Shown here: one piece after another, positions 32,858 to 40,593 of the stretch
How positions within the stretch are numbered: the stretch's first letter is position 1
How the letters are laid out: every line of letters begins with the position of its first letter
Assembly: GCA_905214305.1 (NCBI GenBank)
Contig: CAJMLK010000021.1
Coordinates: 1-43,347 of the forward strand
DNA from: an uncultured bacterium
Lineage (GTDB): Bacteria > Desulfobacterota > Desulfovibrionia > Desulfovibrionales > Desulfovibrionaceae
Direction: 5' to 3'
Length of the DNA: 43,347 nucleotides
Program-made: the position numbers and the translations under genes
Notes under the pieces: model-generated
What the model was told of the DNA's origin: nothing
Seen by the model: the letters and a program-made list of their open reading frames with translations, nothing else
Databases searched by the model: none

Positions 32858-34435
32858 TCATCGCCCCATGCCCGGCCCCCGACTGCGCTGCCGCTCCCGC
32901 AGTTTTTCTACTTGCCGGGCAACAGCGCGTTCAGCCGCGTCAACAAGGGCTGCAAGCTCTCGTGCACAGCGTTCAAGCGCGTCAAGTGCTCGGTCAAGGT
33001 GGCCTGCTCGGCTTGCAGGGTGCGGACTGCGTTCTTGAGGGTCGCCAGTTCCCCGCTGTGGTGTTGCAGGGTCTGAGAGTGGGCGATCTGGTTGTTGCGC
33101 AGAAGCTGTTCTGTCTGTGCCAGGGATTCTTTGAGCATCCGTTCCAATTCCGTCATGGTCTATTTCCTCACGACGCGCCAGGCGTCGCGCTTGCCCGCCA
33201 TGCCGCTGTTGATGATTGTCCAGCCCTCCGGGGTCAGCAGATAGTCCTTGCCCTCTGAGTGAAGCGGTTCCAGCCCCTTGAAAGTGCCCCATAGTTGGGC
33301 GCTCTGTGCCTCCAGGGTTTCTTTCTGTTCCTTGAGCGTCACTATCTCTGCCCGCAGGTTCGATATCTGCTTCCCGGCCAGGGTCAGCAGGCTCCAGCCG
33401 CCCAAGCCCGCGCCCGTCAGAATGCTCAGGCTCAGGAGCAGGCCCCGCAAGCATGTCCAGCCAAAGGCGTGGTGCAACGTCCGGCTGCGGGAGCTGATGC
33501 TGCTTTCCAAATTCCCAAGCTGGGCGAGGATAGCGGCCTCGGTTGTAGTCAGCGCGTTTTGCGATGACTGCCGCAAGCTCTCGCTCAAGGCGCTGAACTG
33601 TTGCCGGGTCAGGCTCTCCATCTCTTGCCGCTCCTGTTCGGCCTTGGCCCTCACTCGTTCGGCCAAGGAACTGGCTGAAGTCCCAATGTTCTGCATACAT
33701 GCCTCCTTTCAGGCGTAATTTCTCTCCGCTGTCGGGGACTTTGACGGTGATGTAATCCTTGCCCGCCCGGTTGATTTCCAGCCCGGCCTCCTGCAAGGCC
33801 ATGAGCACCTCGGCGCGGTTGGAGGCCTGCCCCAGCTCCACCTTGGCCTGCATGTATTCGTGAATGGCCTCCTTGGCGGCGGCTCTGTCATCCGGCTTGG
33901 GCGTCTTGCCCCAGCGCAGCAGCCGCGCCCGGTGCAAATCCGCATGGGCTGGCGTGAACATGCGGGTGCGGGCCGGGTCGTCGGGTCTGGCCCAGCCCTC
34001 GCGGTGGTTATGCAGGTCACGGAACAGGTCAAAATGCTTCTGCCATCCGGGCGGGCAGGGATTGAATGCCTTGCCGCTGGCAAGCTCCACACGCGGAATC
34101 ACAAAGTGCAGCTCGTGGTGCCCGGCATGAACGTGCCGCACCCAGAGAATGTTGCGCTGATCCGCCTCCAGTCCGGCAAAGGCCAGGGCCTCGAAGTCGT
34201 CCATGACGCGCTGCTCCTGCTCCGGCGTCACCGTGTCGTCGGGATGCCACGAAAGCGCCCCGGCGGTGAAACGCCATGTGGTGTCCAGTGAGTCGATGAG
34301 CGCCCGCGTAACCTCCGGGTCGCCGCGCAGCACATCCGGCAGATGGGCGTCGCGTCCGGGGTAGTCCTCACGCACAAGGTAGTTGGTGGGGCCTTCGCCC
34401 GCGCCCTGGCCGTGAGGGAAGACTTTCATGTACAT
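32858..34435 (-). CDS. Relaxase, ColE1 MbeA-like (MobA/VirD2 family)
   Basis: 525 aa; nicks oriT and pilots the strand during mobilization. The N-terminal relaxase domain starts MKVFPHGQGAGEGPTNYLV (candidate catalytic Tyr19). The metal-binding segment VRHVHAGHHELHFVIPRVELASGKAFNP is at about residues 99-126; ColE1-type relaxases have H-x-E-x-N there, here the last position reads His. GWQKHFDLFRDLHN follows. The C-terminal half (from about residue 250) is polar, Arg/Gly/Gln-rich and low in complexity. Start at 34435 (GAGG upstream), overlapping the end of the mobC-like gene by 10 bases. Two further mob genes are read from another frame inside its C-terminal half. Confidence 0.9.
   Translation of the reverse strand: MYMKVFPHGQGAGEGPTNYLVREDYPGRDAHLPDVLRGDPEVTRALIDSLDTTWRFTAGALSWHPDDTVTPEQEQRVMDDFEALAFAGLEADQRNILWVRHVHAGHHELHFVIPRVELASGKAFNPCPPGWQKHFDLFRDLHNHREGWARPDDPARTRMFTPAHADLHRARLLRWGKTPKPDDRAAAKEAIHEYMQAKVELGQASNRAEVLMALQEAGLEINRAGKDYITVKVPDSGEKLRLKGGMYAEHWDFSQFLGRTSEGQGRTGAARDGEPDPATVQRLERELAAVIAKRADYNRGRYPRPAWEFGKQHQLPQPDVAPRLWLDMLAGPAPEPEHSDGRGLGRLEPADPGREADIEPAGRDSDAQGTERNPGGTERPTMGHFQGAGTASLRGQGLSADPGGLDNHQQRHGGQARRLARREEIDHDGIGTDAQRIPGTDRTASAQQPDRPLSDPATPQRGTGDPQERSPHPASRAGHLDRALDALERCARELAALVDAAERAVARQVEKLRERQRSRGPGMGR
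32908..33156 (-). CDS. MbeD/MobD-like small coiled-coil protein, nested in the relaxase gene
   Basis: 82 aa, almost entirely coiled coil (MTELERMLKESLAQTEQLLR, then LATLKNAVRTLQAEQATL). ColE1 plasmids carry mbeD, a small coiled-coil gene concerned with entry exclusion or mobilization, at this same place inside mbeA. The ATG follows the stop of the mbeB-like gene after three bases, with GAGGAAA upstream, so translation is probably coupled. It is in a different frame from the relaxase. Confidence 0.8.
   Translation of the reverse strand: MTELERMLKESLAQTEQLLRNNQIAHSQTLQHHSGELATLKNAVRTLQAEQATLTEHLTRLNAVHESLQPLLTRLNALLPGK
33160..33696 (-). CDS. MbeB-like membrane-associated mobilization protein, nested in the relaxase gene
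   Basis: 178 aa: an amphipathic N-terminal helix region with Gln/Glu-rich coiled coil (about residues 10-75), one membrane segment (83-107, LRGLLLSLSILTGAGLGGWS), a second coiled coil (about 110-138) and a small C-terminal domain (GKDYLLTPEGWTIINSG). This fits MbeB, which anchors the ColE1 relaxase to the membrane. A full AAAGGAGG stands five bases before its ATG inside the relaxase frame. The whole gene is overprinted on the relaxase C-terminal half. Confidence 0.85.
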   Translation of the reverse strand: MQNIGTSASSLAERVRAKAEQERQEMESLTRQQFSALSESLRQSSQNALTTTEAAILAQLGNLESSISSRSRTLHHAFGWTCLRGLLLSLSILTGAGLGGWSLLTLAGKQISNLRAEIVTLKEQKETLEAQSAQLWGTFKGLEPLHSEGKDYLLTPEGWTIINSGMAGKRDAWRVVRK

Positions 34436-34776
34436 GGTGCGTCCTCTGATGCGGGATTGGGCGCGGGGTGTGTGTCTGTTCGGACAGCATTTTCGAGGCT
34501 GACCAGGGCGGTGAGCACGTCCAGGGCCTCGGCGCTGCTCTTGTGGATGTTGGCCCAGCGGGCAAGCTGGTTGAGGTTCGCGCCGATGCGGGCGAGCTGC
34601 CGGACGCGCTCTTTCTCCAGAGGCGTCTGCCGCAAGCGATAGTCCAGGGCACGCTGGCGGATGAAATCCGTCACGGTCTGGCCCTGGGCAGCAGCCTTGG
34701 CGGCGATGGCTTCCTTCTCCGCCGGAGTGACGCGCAGCTTGATCCACGCACTGCGGGTGTTGTGCTCCGGCTTCAT
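34426..34776 (-). CDS. MobC/MbeC-like relaxosome accessory protein
   Basis: 116 aa. An N-terminal ribbon-helix-helix-like part (SAWIKLRVTPAEKEAIAAKAAAQGQTVTDFIRQRALDYRL) precedes the MobC signature RQLARIGANLNQLARWAN. Such proteins bind oriT and help the relaxase nick. Start at 34776 before MKPEHNTRSAW, with AAAGG upstream; the frame opens at 34866. It overlaps the relaxase start by 10 bases, as mbeC and mbeA do in ColE1 relatives. Confidence 0.88.
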   Translation of the reverse strand: MKPEHNTRSAWIKLRVTPAEKEAIAAKAAAQGQTVTDFIRQRALDYRLRQTPLEKERVRQLARIGANLNQLARWANIHKSSAEALDVLTALVSLENAVRTDTHPAPNPASEDAPCT

Positions 34777-34960
34777 GGCTTGGGCCTTTCTGCCTTGGCA
34801 GGGTTCGAAGGGCGGCACGCCCTCGCCAGCCCCGGCAGGGGGCACCGCGTCAGCGTGTGCCCACAACGGGTAGGCTGGCCTTCGCCTTTAACGCCATAGG
34901 TCGGCACGCAACGCTCTACGGCTGCGAAATATGAAAAAAGCGAAAGAAGCGAAAAAAGCC
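34777..34960. other. Candidate oriT region
   Basis: The gap between the replication gene and mobC is where ColE1-type oriT usually lies. It is 184 bp and has short inverted repeats, but I could not identify a nic site. The call rests on position. Confidence 0.35.
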
Positions 34961-34986
34961 TCATGAGCGGGCCTCCCTTTTTTCGC
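34935..34986 (-). terminator. Hairpin across the end of the replication gene
   Basis: CTTTTTTCGC (34977-34986) pairs with GCGAAAAAAG (34950-34959) with the stop codon in the loop. On the minus strand the stem is followed by T-rich TTCTTTCGCTTTTTTC. Repeated GCGAAA units surround it. Confidence 0.5.
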
Positions 34987-37312
34987 TAAATTCGCCTTTT
35001 TCGCTTTGTTCGCTTATTACGCGCAACGCTATTATGAGCCGGGGGCGGCCTGCGTTTTTCTGCTTCTGGATGCTGATGCGCTGTTGCCCTTCCAGTTGTT
35101 GCAGGAGCGGTTGCAGGCGCTCGCGGGACACATGACGGTTGAGGGCGGCGCTGAGTTCCGTGGCTGTGAGCGGCCCGGCCTTGAGCGCCTCCAGCACCTT
35201 TTCCTCCAGCGGATCGGCCACGCGGTCGCCAAAAATATACAGCGCCGACTCCTGCGCATAGTTCCACATGGCCAGGGCCGCTTTCAAGTGGCTTTCGGCA
35301 ATCTGCTCCGCACCGTCCAGCAAGGCGTAGATGAGGGCAAGCCGCAAAGTCTGGGCCTCGGCACGGTTGATGATGCTCCCGGCAAGACCGCTGTGCTCCT
35401 GCGAAAGCTCAGTGTACAGGCTTTCCCACAGCGCCACGGCGGGCGGCGTCATGGTCATGGTTCCGCGTCGCTGGGCAAGGCCCACCAGCCGCCAGAGTTC
35501 GCGCTGCAACGGGGCCAACTCCACGTCCGGCATTCGTGCAGGCAAAGGCACCAGTTTGGCGCGGCGGGCGCAAATCCAGAGGAAGCGGTTGCCGAAACCG
35601 TTCACGGCCTGCACCTCGCCCAGGCACACGGCCAGTTCCTGCATGGTGATGTGGGTTAGAATGCTGATGTGCGCCCCGCGCACGGTCACGGGGTTGTTTT
35701 TGGTCAGCGGCGCGTAGTCGCCGGAGTCCCAGAAGCAACGGATGCCCATAGAGAGTGTGTTACCTTCACGCTTGGTGCAGGCCAGTCCACTGGCAAACTC
35801 CTCGTCCAGAATGATGAGGCGCTTGTCGCCCTTCTCGCGGATAGGCTCGGTGGGATTCTGGCGCTGGTGGCGCTCGCGCTCTTCGTCGGACTCGTCGCGC
35901 ACATGGTGGGCCAGCCCTTCGCCAGTGGAGAGCGGGCCGCCGCTTTCTCTGGCGGGCAGGGCCACGCCCCAGCCTTTGAGGTCTGAGGGCTGGCAGTGTT
36001 CGCGGCCAAAGAGCTTGGTCACGGGGTGGCGCGACGTGCCCTTGCGGGCCTTGCTGGAATTACCGCAGATGACGGCAAAAAGGCGTGGCGGGTGGATGGT
36101 TTCGCCAATATAGAAGTGCGGGCCAAGGCCGGAGCGCCCGCCGTAACTGTAGACCTCTGCGCCGAAGCGCACCAGGGCTGTGACGCACACCGCTGCCGGG
36201 TCGGCCTCGCTGTTGCGGGTGGCTAGACGCACAAAGTCACCCAGCAGGCCGGGGCAGGCGTCCCAGGAGAAGCGCGGCCACTCTTTCAAGGTTAGGTCGT
36301 CTGTGTCGGGCGCGGGCGGGGCTGTGTCTACTTGTATTGCGGTCGCAAGACCGCCCATGCGCGACGGAACGGAGCGGCTAAAGTCTTCCACCGTCAACGC
36401 CTCATGCAAAGCGGCGTGTGGGTTGAAGCCTTCCGGCACAGGGTCAGCCACGTCCCATTTCTCAGGAAGGCTCGCTGACGGCAGCACAATGTGGACGCTA
36501 TCGACGGTACTCTTCAGCAGAGACGCAATTTCCAGCGCGGCCTTGAAGCCCGGCTCATCATTGTCCGGCCAGATAGTGACGGTGCGGCCTGCCAACGGCG
36601 ACCAGTCCGCTTTGCCCACGGCATTGGCCCCGCCGCTCCAAGTGAGGGCGGCGCAGTGGGGAAAGAGCACCTGCGCGGCGTCCGCTGTCTTCTCACCCTC
36701 CACCAGCAAAACCGGGGCATCGTCGGGCGCGGCGACCAGGCTGGACAAACCGTAGAGCGGACGCGGCTCCGGCAGAGCCTTCCATACCCATTGAGGACGG
36801 TTAGTACCATACTGCCCAAAACACAGCGGCAGGATGATTTTACCCGCTGGCGTATCAAAGCGGGCCACATAACTGAGGGTACAACCCTGGCCGTCGGTAT
36901 AGCGCCACAGGGCGGACGCCTGCCCGTGCTGTGCATGGCAACGCGGCGGCTGCGGTGCGGACTCCGGCACGGGCAGAATAATTGTGAACACGGCTGACTG
37001 GCGTAGCGGCTGCGGTGCGTTCTGACCTGCGTCTATGTGGTACAGTCGCGCAAGCTCCTGAGCAGCCTCGCCCTGGCGCATGTTCCAGACCTTGGCGGCC
37101 AGGGCGATAACATCGCCCCAGCTTTCGCCCGTGGCAAAGTCGCTGCCCTTGCCTGTCTCCAGATTGGTGGCGCAGGACGTGCCCGCGTCGCCCTGCAACG
37201 ACGCGCACACATACTCCCTGCCTGAAACCCGCCCGCCGGGCAGAAGGTCTGCCAGCACTTCCGGCAAGCGTGGGGCAAGGGCGGCTTTGACCTGCTCGAA
37301 GATGCTGGTCAT
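34961..37312 (-). CDS. Toprim primase / DUF3987-type helicase replication protein
   Basis: 783 aa. The N-terminus (about 1-110) is like the zinc-free start of phage primases. A Toprim fold follows (about 205-275: VLLVEGEKTADAA and VTIWPDNDEPG, acidic EGEK and DND motifs). The DUF3987-like ATPase region (about 350-690) has a nucleotide loop of the form ICGNSSKARKGTS and IILDEEFASGL as probable Walker B. The C-terminal 90 residues are a winged helix (LTATELSAALNRHVSRERLQPLLQQLEG) plus a charged Ser/Glu/Lys tail. Likely initiates or primes replication of the excised element. The start overlaps the alpA stop by four bases, so the two are coupled. Confidence 0.85.
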   Translation of the reverse strand: MTSIFEQVKAALAPRLPEVLADLLPGGRVSGREYVCASLQGDAGTSCATNLETGKGSDFATGESWGDVIALAAKVWNMRQGEAAQELARLYHIDAGQNAPQPLRQSAVFTIILPVPESAPQPPRCHAQHGQASALWRYTDGQGCTLSYVARFDTPAGKIILPLCFGQYGTNRPQWVWKALPEPRPLYGLSSLVAAPDDAPVLLVEGEKTADAAQVLFPHCAALTWSGGANAVGKADWSPLAGRTVTIWPDNDEPGFKAALEIASLLKSTVDSVHIVLPSASLPEKWDVADPVPEGFNPHAALHEALTVEDFSRSVPSRMGGLATAIQVDTAPPAPDTDDLTLKEWPRFSWDACPGLLGDFVRLATRNSEADPAAVCVTALVRFGAEVYSYGGRSGLGPHFYIGETIHPPRLFAVICGNSSKARKGTSRHPVTKLFGREHCQPSDLKGWGVALPARESGGPLSTGEGLAHHVRDESDEERERHQRQNPTEPIREKGDKRLIILDEEFASGLACTKREGNTLSMGIRCFWDSGDYAPLTKNNPVTVRGAHISILTHITMQELAVCLGEVQAVNGFGNRFLWICARRAKLVPLPARMPDVELAPLQRELWRLVGLAQRRGTMTMTPPAVALWESLYTELSQEHSGLAGSIINRAEAQTLRLALIYALLDGAEQIAESHLKAALAMWNYAQESALYIFGDRVADPLEEKVLEALKAGPLTATELSAALNRHVSRERLQPLLQQLEGQQRISIQKQKNAGRPRLIIALRVISEQSEKGEFSEKREARS

Positions 37313-37521
37313 TTGCTACCCCGCAGTTGAGGGGCCGTGTCGGTGGTATGCACGCCCCGCGTGGCGAACCATGCTTCCAATTCAGCCAGATCGTACATGA
37401 CGCGACTGCCGAGCTTGAAATAGCGCGGGCCTTTTTTGCGGCAGCGCCACAATTCGAGAGTGCAGGGCTTCACGCCGAGGTAGGTGGCGGCTTCCTGGGT
37501 GTTGAGCTTCTTACTGGGCAT
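37309..37521 (-). CDS. AlpA-like excisionase / MerR-type HTH protein
   Basis: 70 aa. A single small winged HTH: LNTQEAATYLGVKPCTLELWRCRKKGPRYFKLGSRVMYDLAELEAWF, the HTH_17/excisionase pattern. Such proteins bend DNA at att sites or switch on the integrase. AAAGGAG lies 8 bases before ATG 37521; the in-frame ATG at 37539 overlaps that site and is less likely. It heads the unit alpA-replication gene. Confidence 0.88.
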   Translation of the reverse strand: MPSKKLNTQEAATYLGVKPCTLELWRCRKKGPRYFKLGSRVMYDLAELEAWFATRGVHTTDTAPQLRGSK

Positions 37522-37630
37522 ATTCGATTCTCCTTTCATATTTTGGCCGTAGCGCTATGGCTTCCGGCCTGTTTTGAAAGAAGGATACCCAGCTTGAGGA
37601 ATAGTAAAATTTGCCGCCGTGTTCTTGCCG

Positions 37631-37675
37631 AAAAAAAAGAATCTCAGGGTTCTGTGAACCAATGAGATTTTTTCA
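37631..37675 (-). terminator. Bidirectional-type terminator between the cargo unit and alpA
   Basis: Stem AATCTCAGGGTTC / GAACCAATGAGATT (13 bp with an imperfect middle), T8 on the minus strand and T6 on the plus strand. It separates the AlbA_2/HATPase unit from alpA. Confidence 0.75.
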
Positions 37676-37766
37676 AAAATAGCTTTATATTATAGAGTGT
37701 TAATTTGGTTGTGGTGCGTTGGCGTTCACACAGAAAAATTCACAGAACCCCTATATTTTTGCCCTG

Positions 37767-38795
37767 TCAGCGCTTTGGGTTACGCCCGCCGCCACGCTTT
37801 GCCAAGTCTCCCAAGCCCTCGCGTATGGCTTCCATAGCCCACCCATTCAAATCAAATTCACTCTTAGACTTAGACTTCTTGTCTTCTGAAGGCTGAACAG
37901 CTTTTCCGGCAAGCAAGAGTTGCTTTATCTCCTCTTTTAAATCCGGGAACTCTTCCACTGCCACATCAAAAGCTGCCTGAATGTCGGTACGGGTATATGG
38001 CCTCTCGCGGCTCCCCTGCTCACACAGGGTATTCACAAGGGGGCCAGCTACCCGCCAGAAGACAACCCTGCGGATCGAGCTGTTGTCTATTGCTGTTTCA
38101 CGACCTGACTGTGTTTTGCAGATATTACGTAGTTTTTCATTATCTTCCCGTAGTTTATCAGCTTGCGCGACTGTTTTGGCTAACGTATCTGTAAGCGCAC
38201 TTATCTCTATTTCTTTTTGAGCAACAGCAGCTGACTCCAGTGTAGATATTTCCTTCGCCAGTTCCTGCACCATTTGTTCATATGTTGCGGCACGCATGCA
38301 TAGTCTGTTATCGCCTTTATAGTATTTAATTTTTTCTTTGTTCATCAGGAAAACATATCTTTTTACAGTAGCATCTTCCAAATAATCATTTAAAATAGGT
38401 ACACTCGACACATATAGTGGTATTTCTTGCTTTATAATATAGGCTATTTGGTCATTGAGTTCCAAAAGTCCTAAGCTCTTCATGGCGTGTGAAAACTCAA
38501 CAATTTTGTCCATCTTTTCGCTGAGGGCGATGTGAAACTTAAGAGAAGCCTTCATGGCAAAGAATACAACTGACGCGAGCACCAGTGCAGTAAAAATTAT
38601 CAGTGAAGTTATGATGATTGGTTTTGTCGCAATTTTAGACGCATACAGCCATTGCAGGGCAGCACTTCCAAGCAAAAAACATAGTGCGGTTACTCCGACA
38701 GAAAATAACGCTTGTGGTACATCCTTCCGAATCAAGAACTGCCTAACACCAATCCAAAACTCAGGTGTTGTCATTTGACGAATGCGCTTCAGCAT
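37767..38795 (-). CDS. Two-TM coiled-coil protein of unknown function
   Basis: 342 aa, not recognised. Two membrane segments (about residues 25-50, FSVGVTALCFLLGSAALQWL, and 56-80, ITSLIIFTALVLASVVFFAM) place most of the protein in the cytoplasm. After them comes a domain of about 100 residues, a coiled coil (about 195-245, QMVQELAKEISTLE... TLAKTVAQADKLREDNEKLR) and a helical C-terminus with a Lys/Ser-rich linker (EDKKSKSKSE) and a basic end. Start at 38795 (GGAGGG upstream), overlapping the end of the previous gene by 35 bases. It is the last gene of a coupled three-gene unit and low in GC. A membrane effector would fit a defence unit; inference. Confidence 0.8.
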   Translation of the reverse strand: MLKRIRQMTTPEFWIGVRQFLIRKDVPQALFSVGVTALCFLLGSAALQWLYASKIATKPIIITSLIIFTALVLASVVFFAMKASLKFHIALSEKMDKIVEFSHAMKSLGLLELNDQIAYIIKQEIPLYVSSVPILNDYLEDATVKRYVFLMNKEKIKYYKGDNRLCMRAATYEQMVQELAKEISTLESAAVAQKEIEISALTDTLAKTVAQADKLREDNEKLRNICKTQSGRETAIDNSSIRRVVFWRVAGPLVNTLCEQGSRERPYTRTDIQAAFDVAVEEFPDLKEEIKQLLLAGKAVQPSEDKKSKSKSEFDLNGWAMEAIREGLGDLAKRGGGRNPKR

Positions 38796-39099
38796 CACAC
38801 CTGCCCTCCGGCATGTAGTCTTTGTCCCACATCTTACGGTATGAGTACACGTAACTTGCAGTCGCTTCGGGATCAATCGCGTAGTAGTATCGGCACAATT
38901 TTTTGAAGAGCACCAAGATGCGGTTATCAAAGCCGAAATCCAGCATACAGCTCAAAAGCCACTCAATCCGTTTGGGGTCTTTGCAGCCTTCGCGGGTAAT
39001 GTCGCCAACTTGTATTGCAAAGCCTGTTTCTGCCTTGCGGGCAAGGTGATTGCGGGCTTCTACAAGCGGGCGAAGCTCTTCAACGAATGCCTTTATCAT
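38761..39099 (-). CDS. Unknown 112-aa protein, coupled to both neighbours
   Basis: Not recognised. Mainly helical, with FVEELRPLVEARNHLARKAETGFAIQVGDITREG and a Tyr-rich segment (LCRYYYAIDPEATASYVYSYRKMW) and a polar tail. Its ATG overlaps the stop of the AlbA_2/HATPase gene (ATGA) and its end overlaps the next gene by 35 bases. Such tight coupling suggests a complex with fixed proportions. Confidence 0.75.
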   Translation of the reverse strand: MIKAFVEELRPLVEARNHLARKAETGFAIQVGDITREGCKDPKRIEWLLSCMLDFGFDNRILVLFKKLCRYYYAIDPEATASYVYSYRKMWDKDYMPEGRCDAEAHSSNDNT

Positions 39100-40508
39100 G
39101 CCAGCACTTCCCACCTGCCGCCCTTGGCCGGGCCAACGCGGCGGATGAGCCCTGCTTTACGCATGTCAGCTATGGCGCGTTCTATCGTTCGGGTGGTGAC
39201 GCCTAGGCGCTCGGCGAGCTGCGGGGTGGTCTGGGTGTTGTTATGGCGCAAGGCCTCCAAAATTTTCCCCGACATTTTCCCCGACATTTTCCCCGACATT
39301 GTCGCCGGAATTGTCGGGGAGCTTTCCATCAACGTCAGTTCCTCCAGAGCCTTTCGCTTGACGGTTGCCGTAAACAAACATCCTTCATGGTCATTCACGA
39401 AATCGATGTCCGGCCAAGCCTTTAAAGCGCGTTTGATGCCTGAACCGAGGCCGTGGTAAGGCAAGAGCCCCTTGGCCACATACGACACAAGAATGGGGTT
39501 GCGGATATTGGAGTTGCCTTCTTTGATTTTTTCCACGGTCAGGTTGTTGGGCAGATGGCCGGGGCTGATGATTTCGATGCGATTATCAAAAATGAAGATG
39601 CGTATGGCCGCGCTGACCAGATAGTCCCTATGCACAAGGGCATTGACCAACAGCTCTTCAAAAACGCTTTCGGGAATTTCAGGCTGGCCCGGCGAGTTCA
39701 CGCCCCGCCCTGCCTGCACTTTGTGCAGGTTACGCATGATGAACGACTGTGTGTCGTCAAACACTTGGCGAAGCGGGCCGGAAAAGTCCTCGGTGTCTAT
39801 GTAGGCATTGGCATGAATCGCATTGCCAGGGTAGCGGATGGCCTTAACCACAAATTGCGGCACAATCCATTCCGGACGCTCAGTGAACATGAGAACCCCG
39901 GCGAGGTTCAGCACACCACTGTCGGTAGCCAGGTTCATGTTTTGCAACAGGCGCAGCAGATCATCAGGTGCTTCAGGGAACTCGTGTGTGTGGTGTTTAT
40001 GGAGAAAATCCCGAAAACGCAGCCTGTCCAGCTTGTCGATGCCCGCCTTGGTGGGGAGCTCGTCAGCGTGAAACTGTGAACTGATCTGGAACAGGCGGCG
40101 CAACTCCTCCTTGGAGTTTACCCGGCGCTTGTCGGAGCCAGCTTTCAGCCAGATGACGCCGTTTTTATCGAAGTAGGGCTTGTCCAATCCCTTGGGCACG
40201 GTGAGCACGATCACCAGATTGCCGTTTGTCAGCAGCACGTTCTCGGTGAGCACGGTCAGCGGGCTGCGCACCAACTGACTGGCGGCGTTGCTGATAAGTT
40301 GATTGATGCGGGCCACATCCTTGTGGGAAAGGCCCGGCACAGTGTTGTGATCCGTCACGCCAAGATAGATGGTGCCGCCGTCAGAATTGGCAAAGGCCGC
40401 CATTTCCGCCGCCAGAGATTCGGCATTGTGGATGTCGGCCTTGAACTGGCGGGAGCTGTCTTCTCCCAGGGCAACCTGGCCAAGCAGGTCGTGTTCGGTA
40501 AGGGGCAT
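39096..40508 (-). CDS. AlbA_2 (Schlafen-like) / HATPase_c_4 protein with C-terminal winged helix
   Basis: 470 aa. An N-terminal AlbA_2 domain (about residues 5-130: EDSSRQFKADIHNAESLAAEMAAFANSDGGTIYLGVTD) leads to a GHKL-like HATPase_c_4 region (about 265-390: FEELLVNALVHRDYL, IFDNRIEIISPGHLP, GLGSGIKRAL). Three tandem MSGK repeats and a winged-helix HTH (TPQLAERLGVTTRTIERAIADMRKAGLIRRVG) close the protein. Many relatives are annotated as transcriptional regulators, and some lie in defence islands. Start 40508 (GAGG upstream) rather than 40550. It is first in a coupled unit with a 112-aa and a two-TM protein, 85 bp after the integrase. Confidence 0.87.
   Translation of the reverse strand: MPLTEHDLLGQVALGEDSSRQFKADIHNAESLAAEMAAFANSDGGTIYLGVTDHNTVPGLSHKDVARINQLISNAASQLVRSPLTVLTENVLLTNGNLVIVLTVPKGLDKPYFDKNGVIWLKAGSDKRRVNSKEELRRLFQISSQFHADELPTKAGIDKLDRLRFRDFLHKHHTHEFPEAPDDLLRLLQNMNLATDSGVLNLAGVLMFTERPEWIVPQFVVKAIRYPGNAIHANAYIDTEDFSGPLRQVFDDTQSFIMRNLHKVQAGRGVNSPGQPEIPESVFEELLVNALVHRDYLVSAAIRIFIFDNRIEIISPGHLPNNLTVEKIKEGNSNIRNPILVSYVAKGLLPYHGLGSGIKRALKAWPDIDFVNDHEGCLFTATVKRKALEELTLMESSPTIPATMSGKMSGKMSGKILEALRHNNTQTTPQLAERLGVTTRTIERAIADMRKAGLIRRVGPAKGGRWEVLA
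39262..39297. repeat. Three in-frame 12-bp tandem repeats in the AlbA_2/HATPase gene
   Basis: ATTTTCCCCGAC three times, encoding SGKM repeats between the ATPase region and the HTH. A fourth, degenerate unit follows. Changes in copy number would keep the frame and alter the linker length. Confidence 0.9.
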
Positions 40509-40593
40509 GGCGGGCCTCACTGCGTGTCTATGTTGTTCTGACGGCATCATACTGTGTCAAAGCAGGGCTGCATAGTGGCGAAATGATAGGGCG

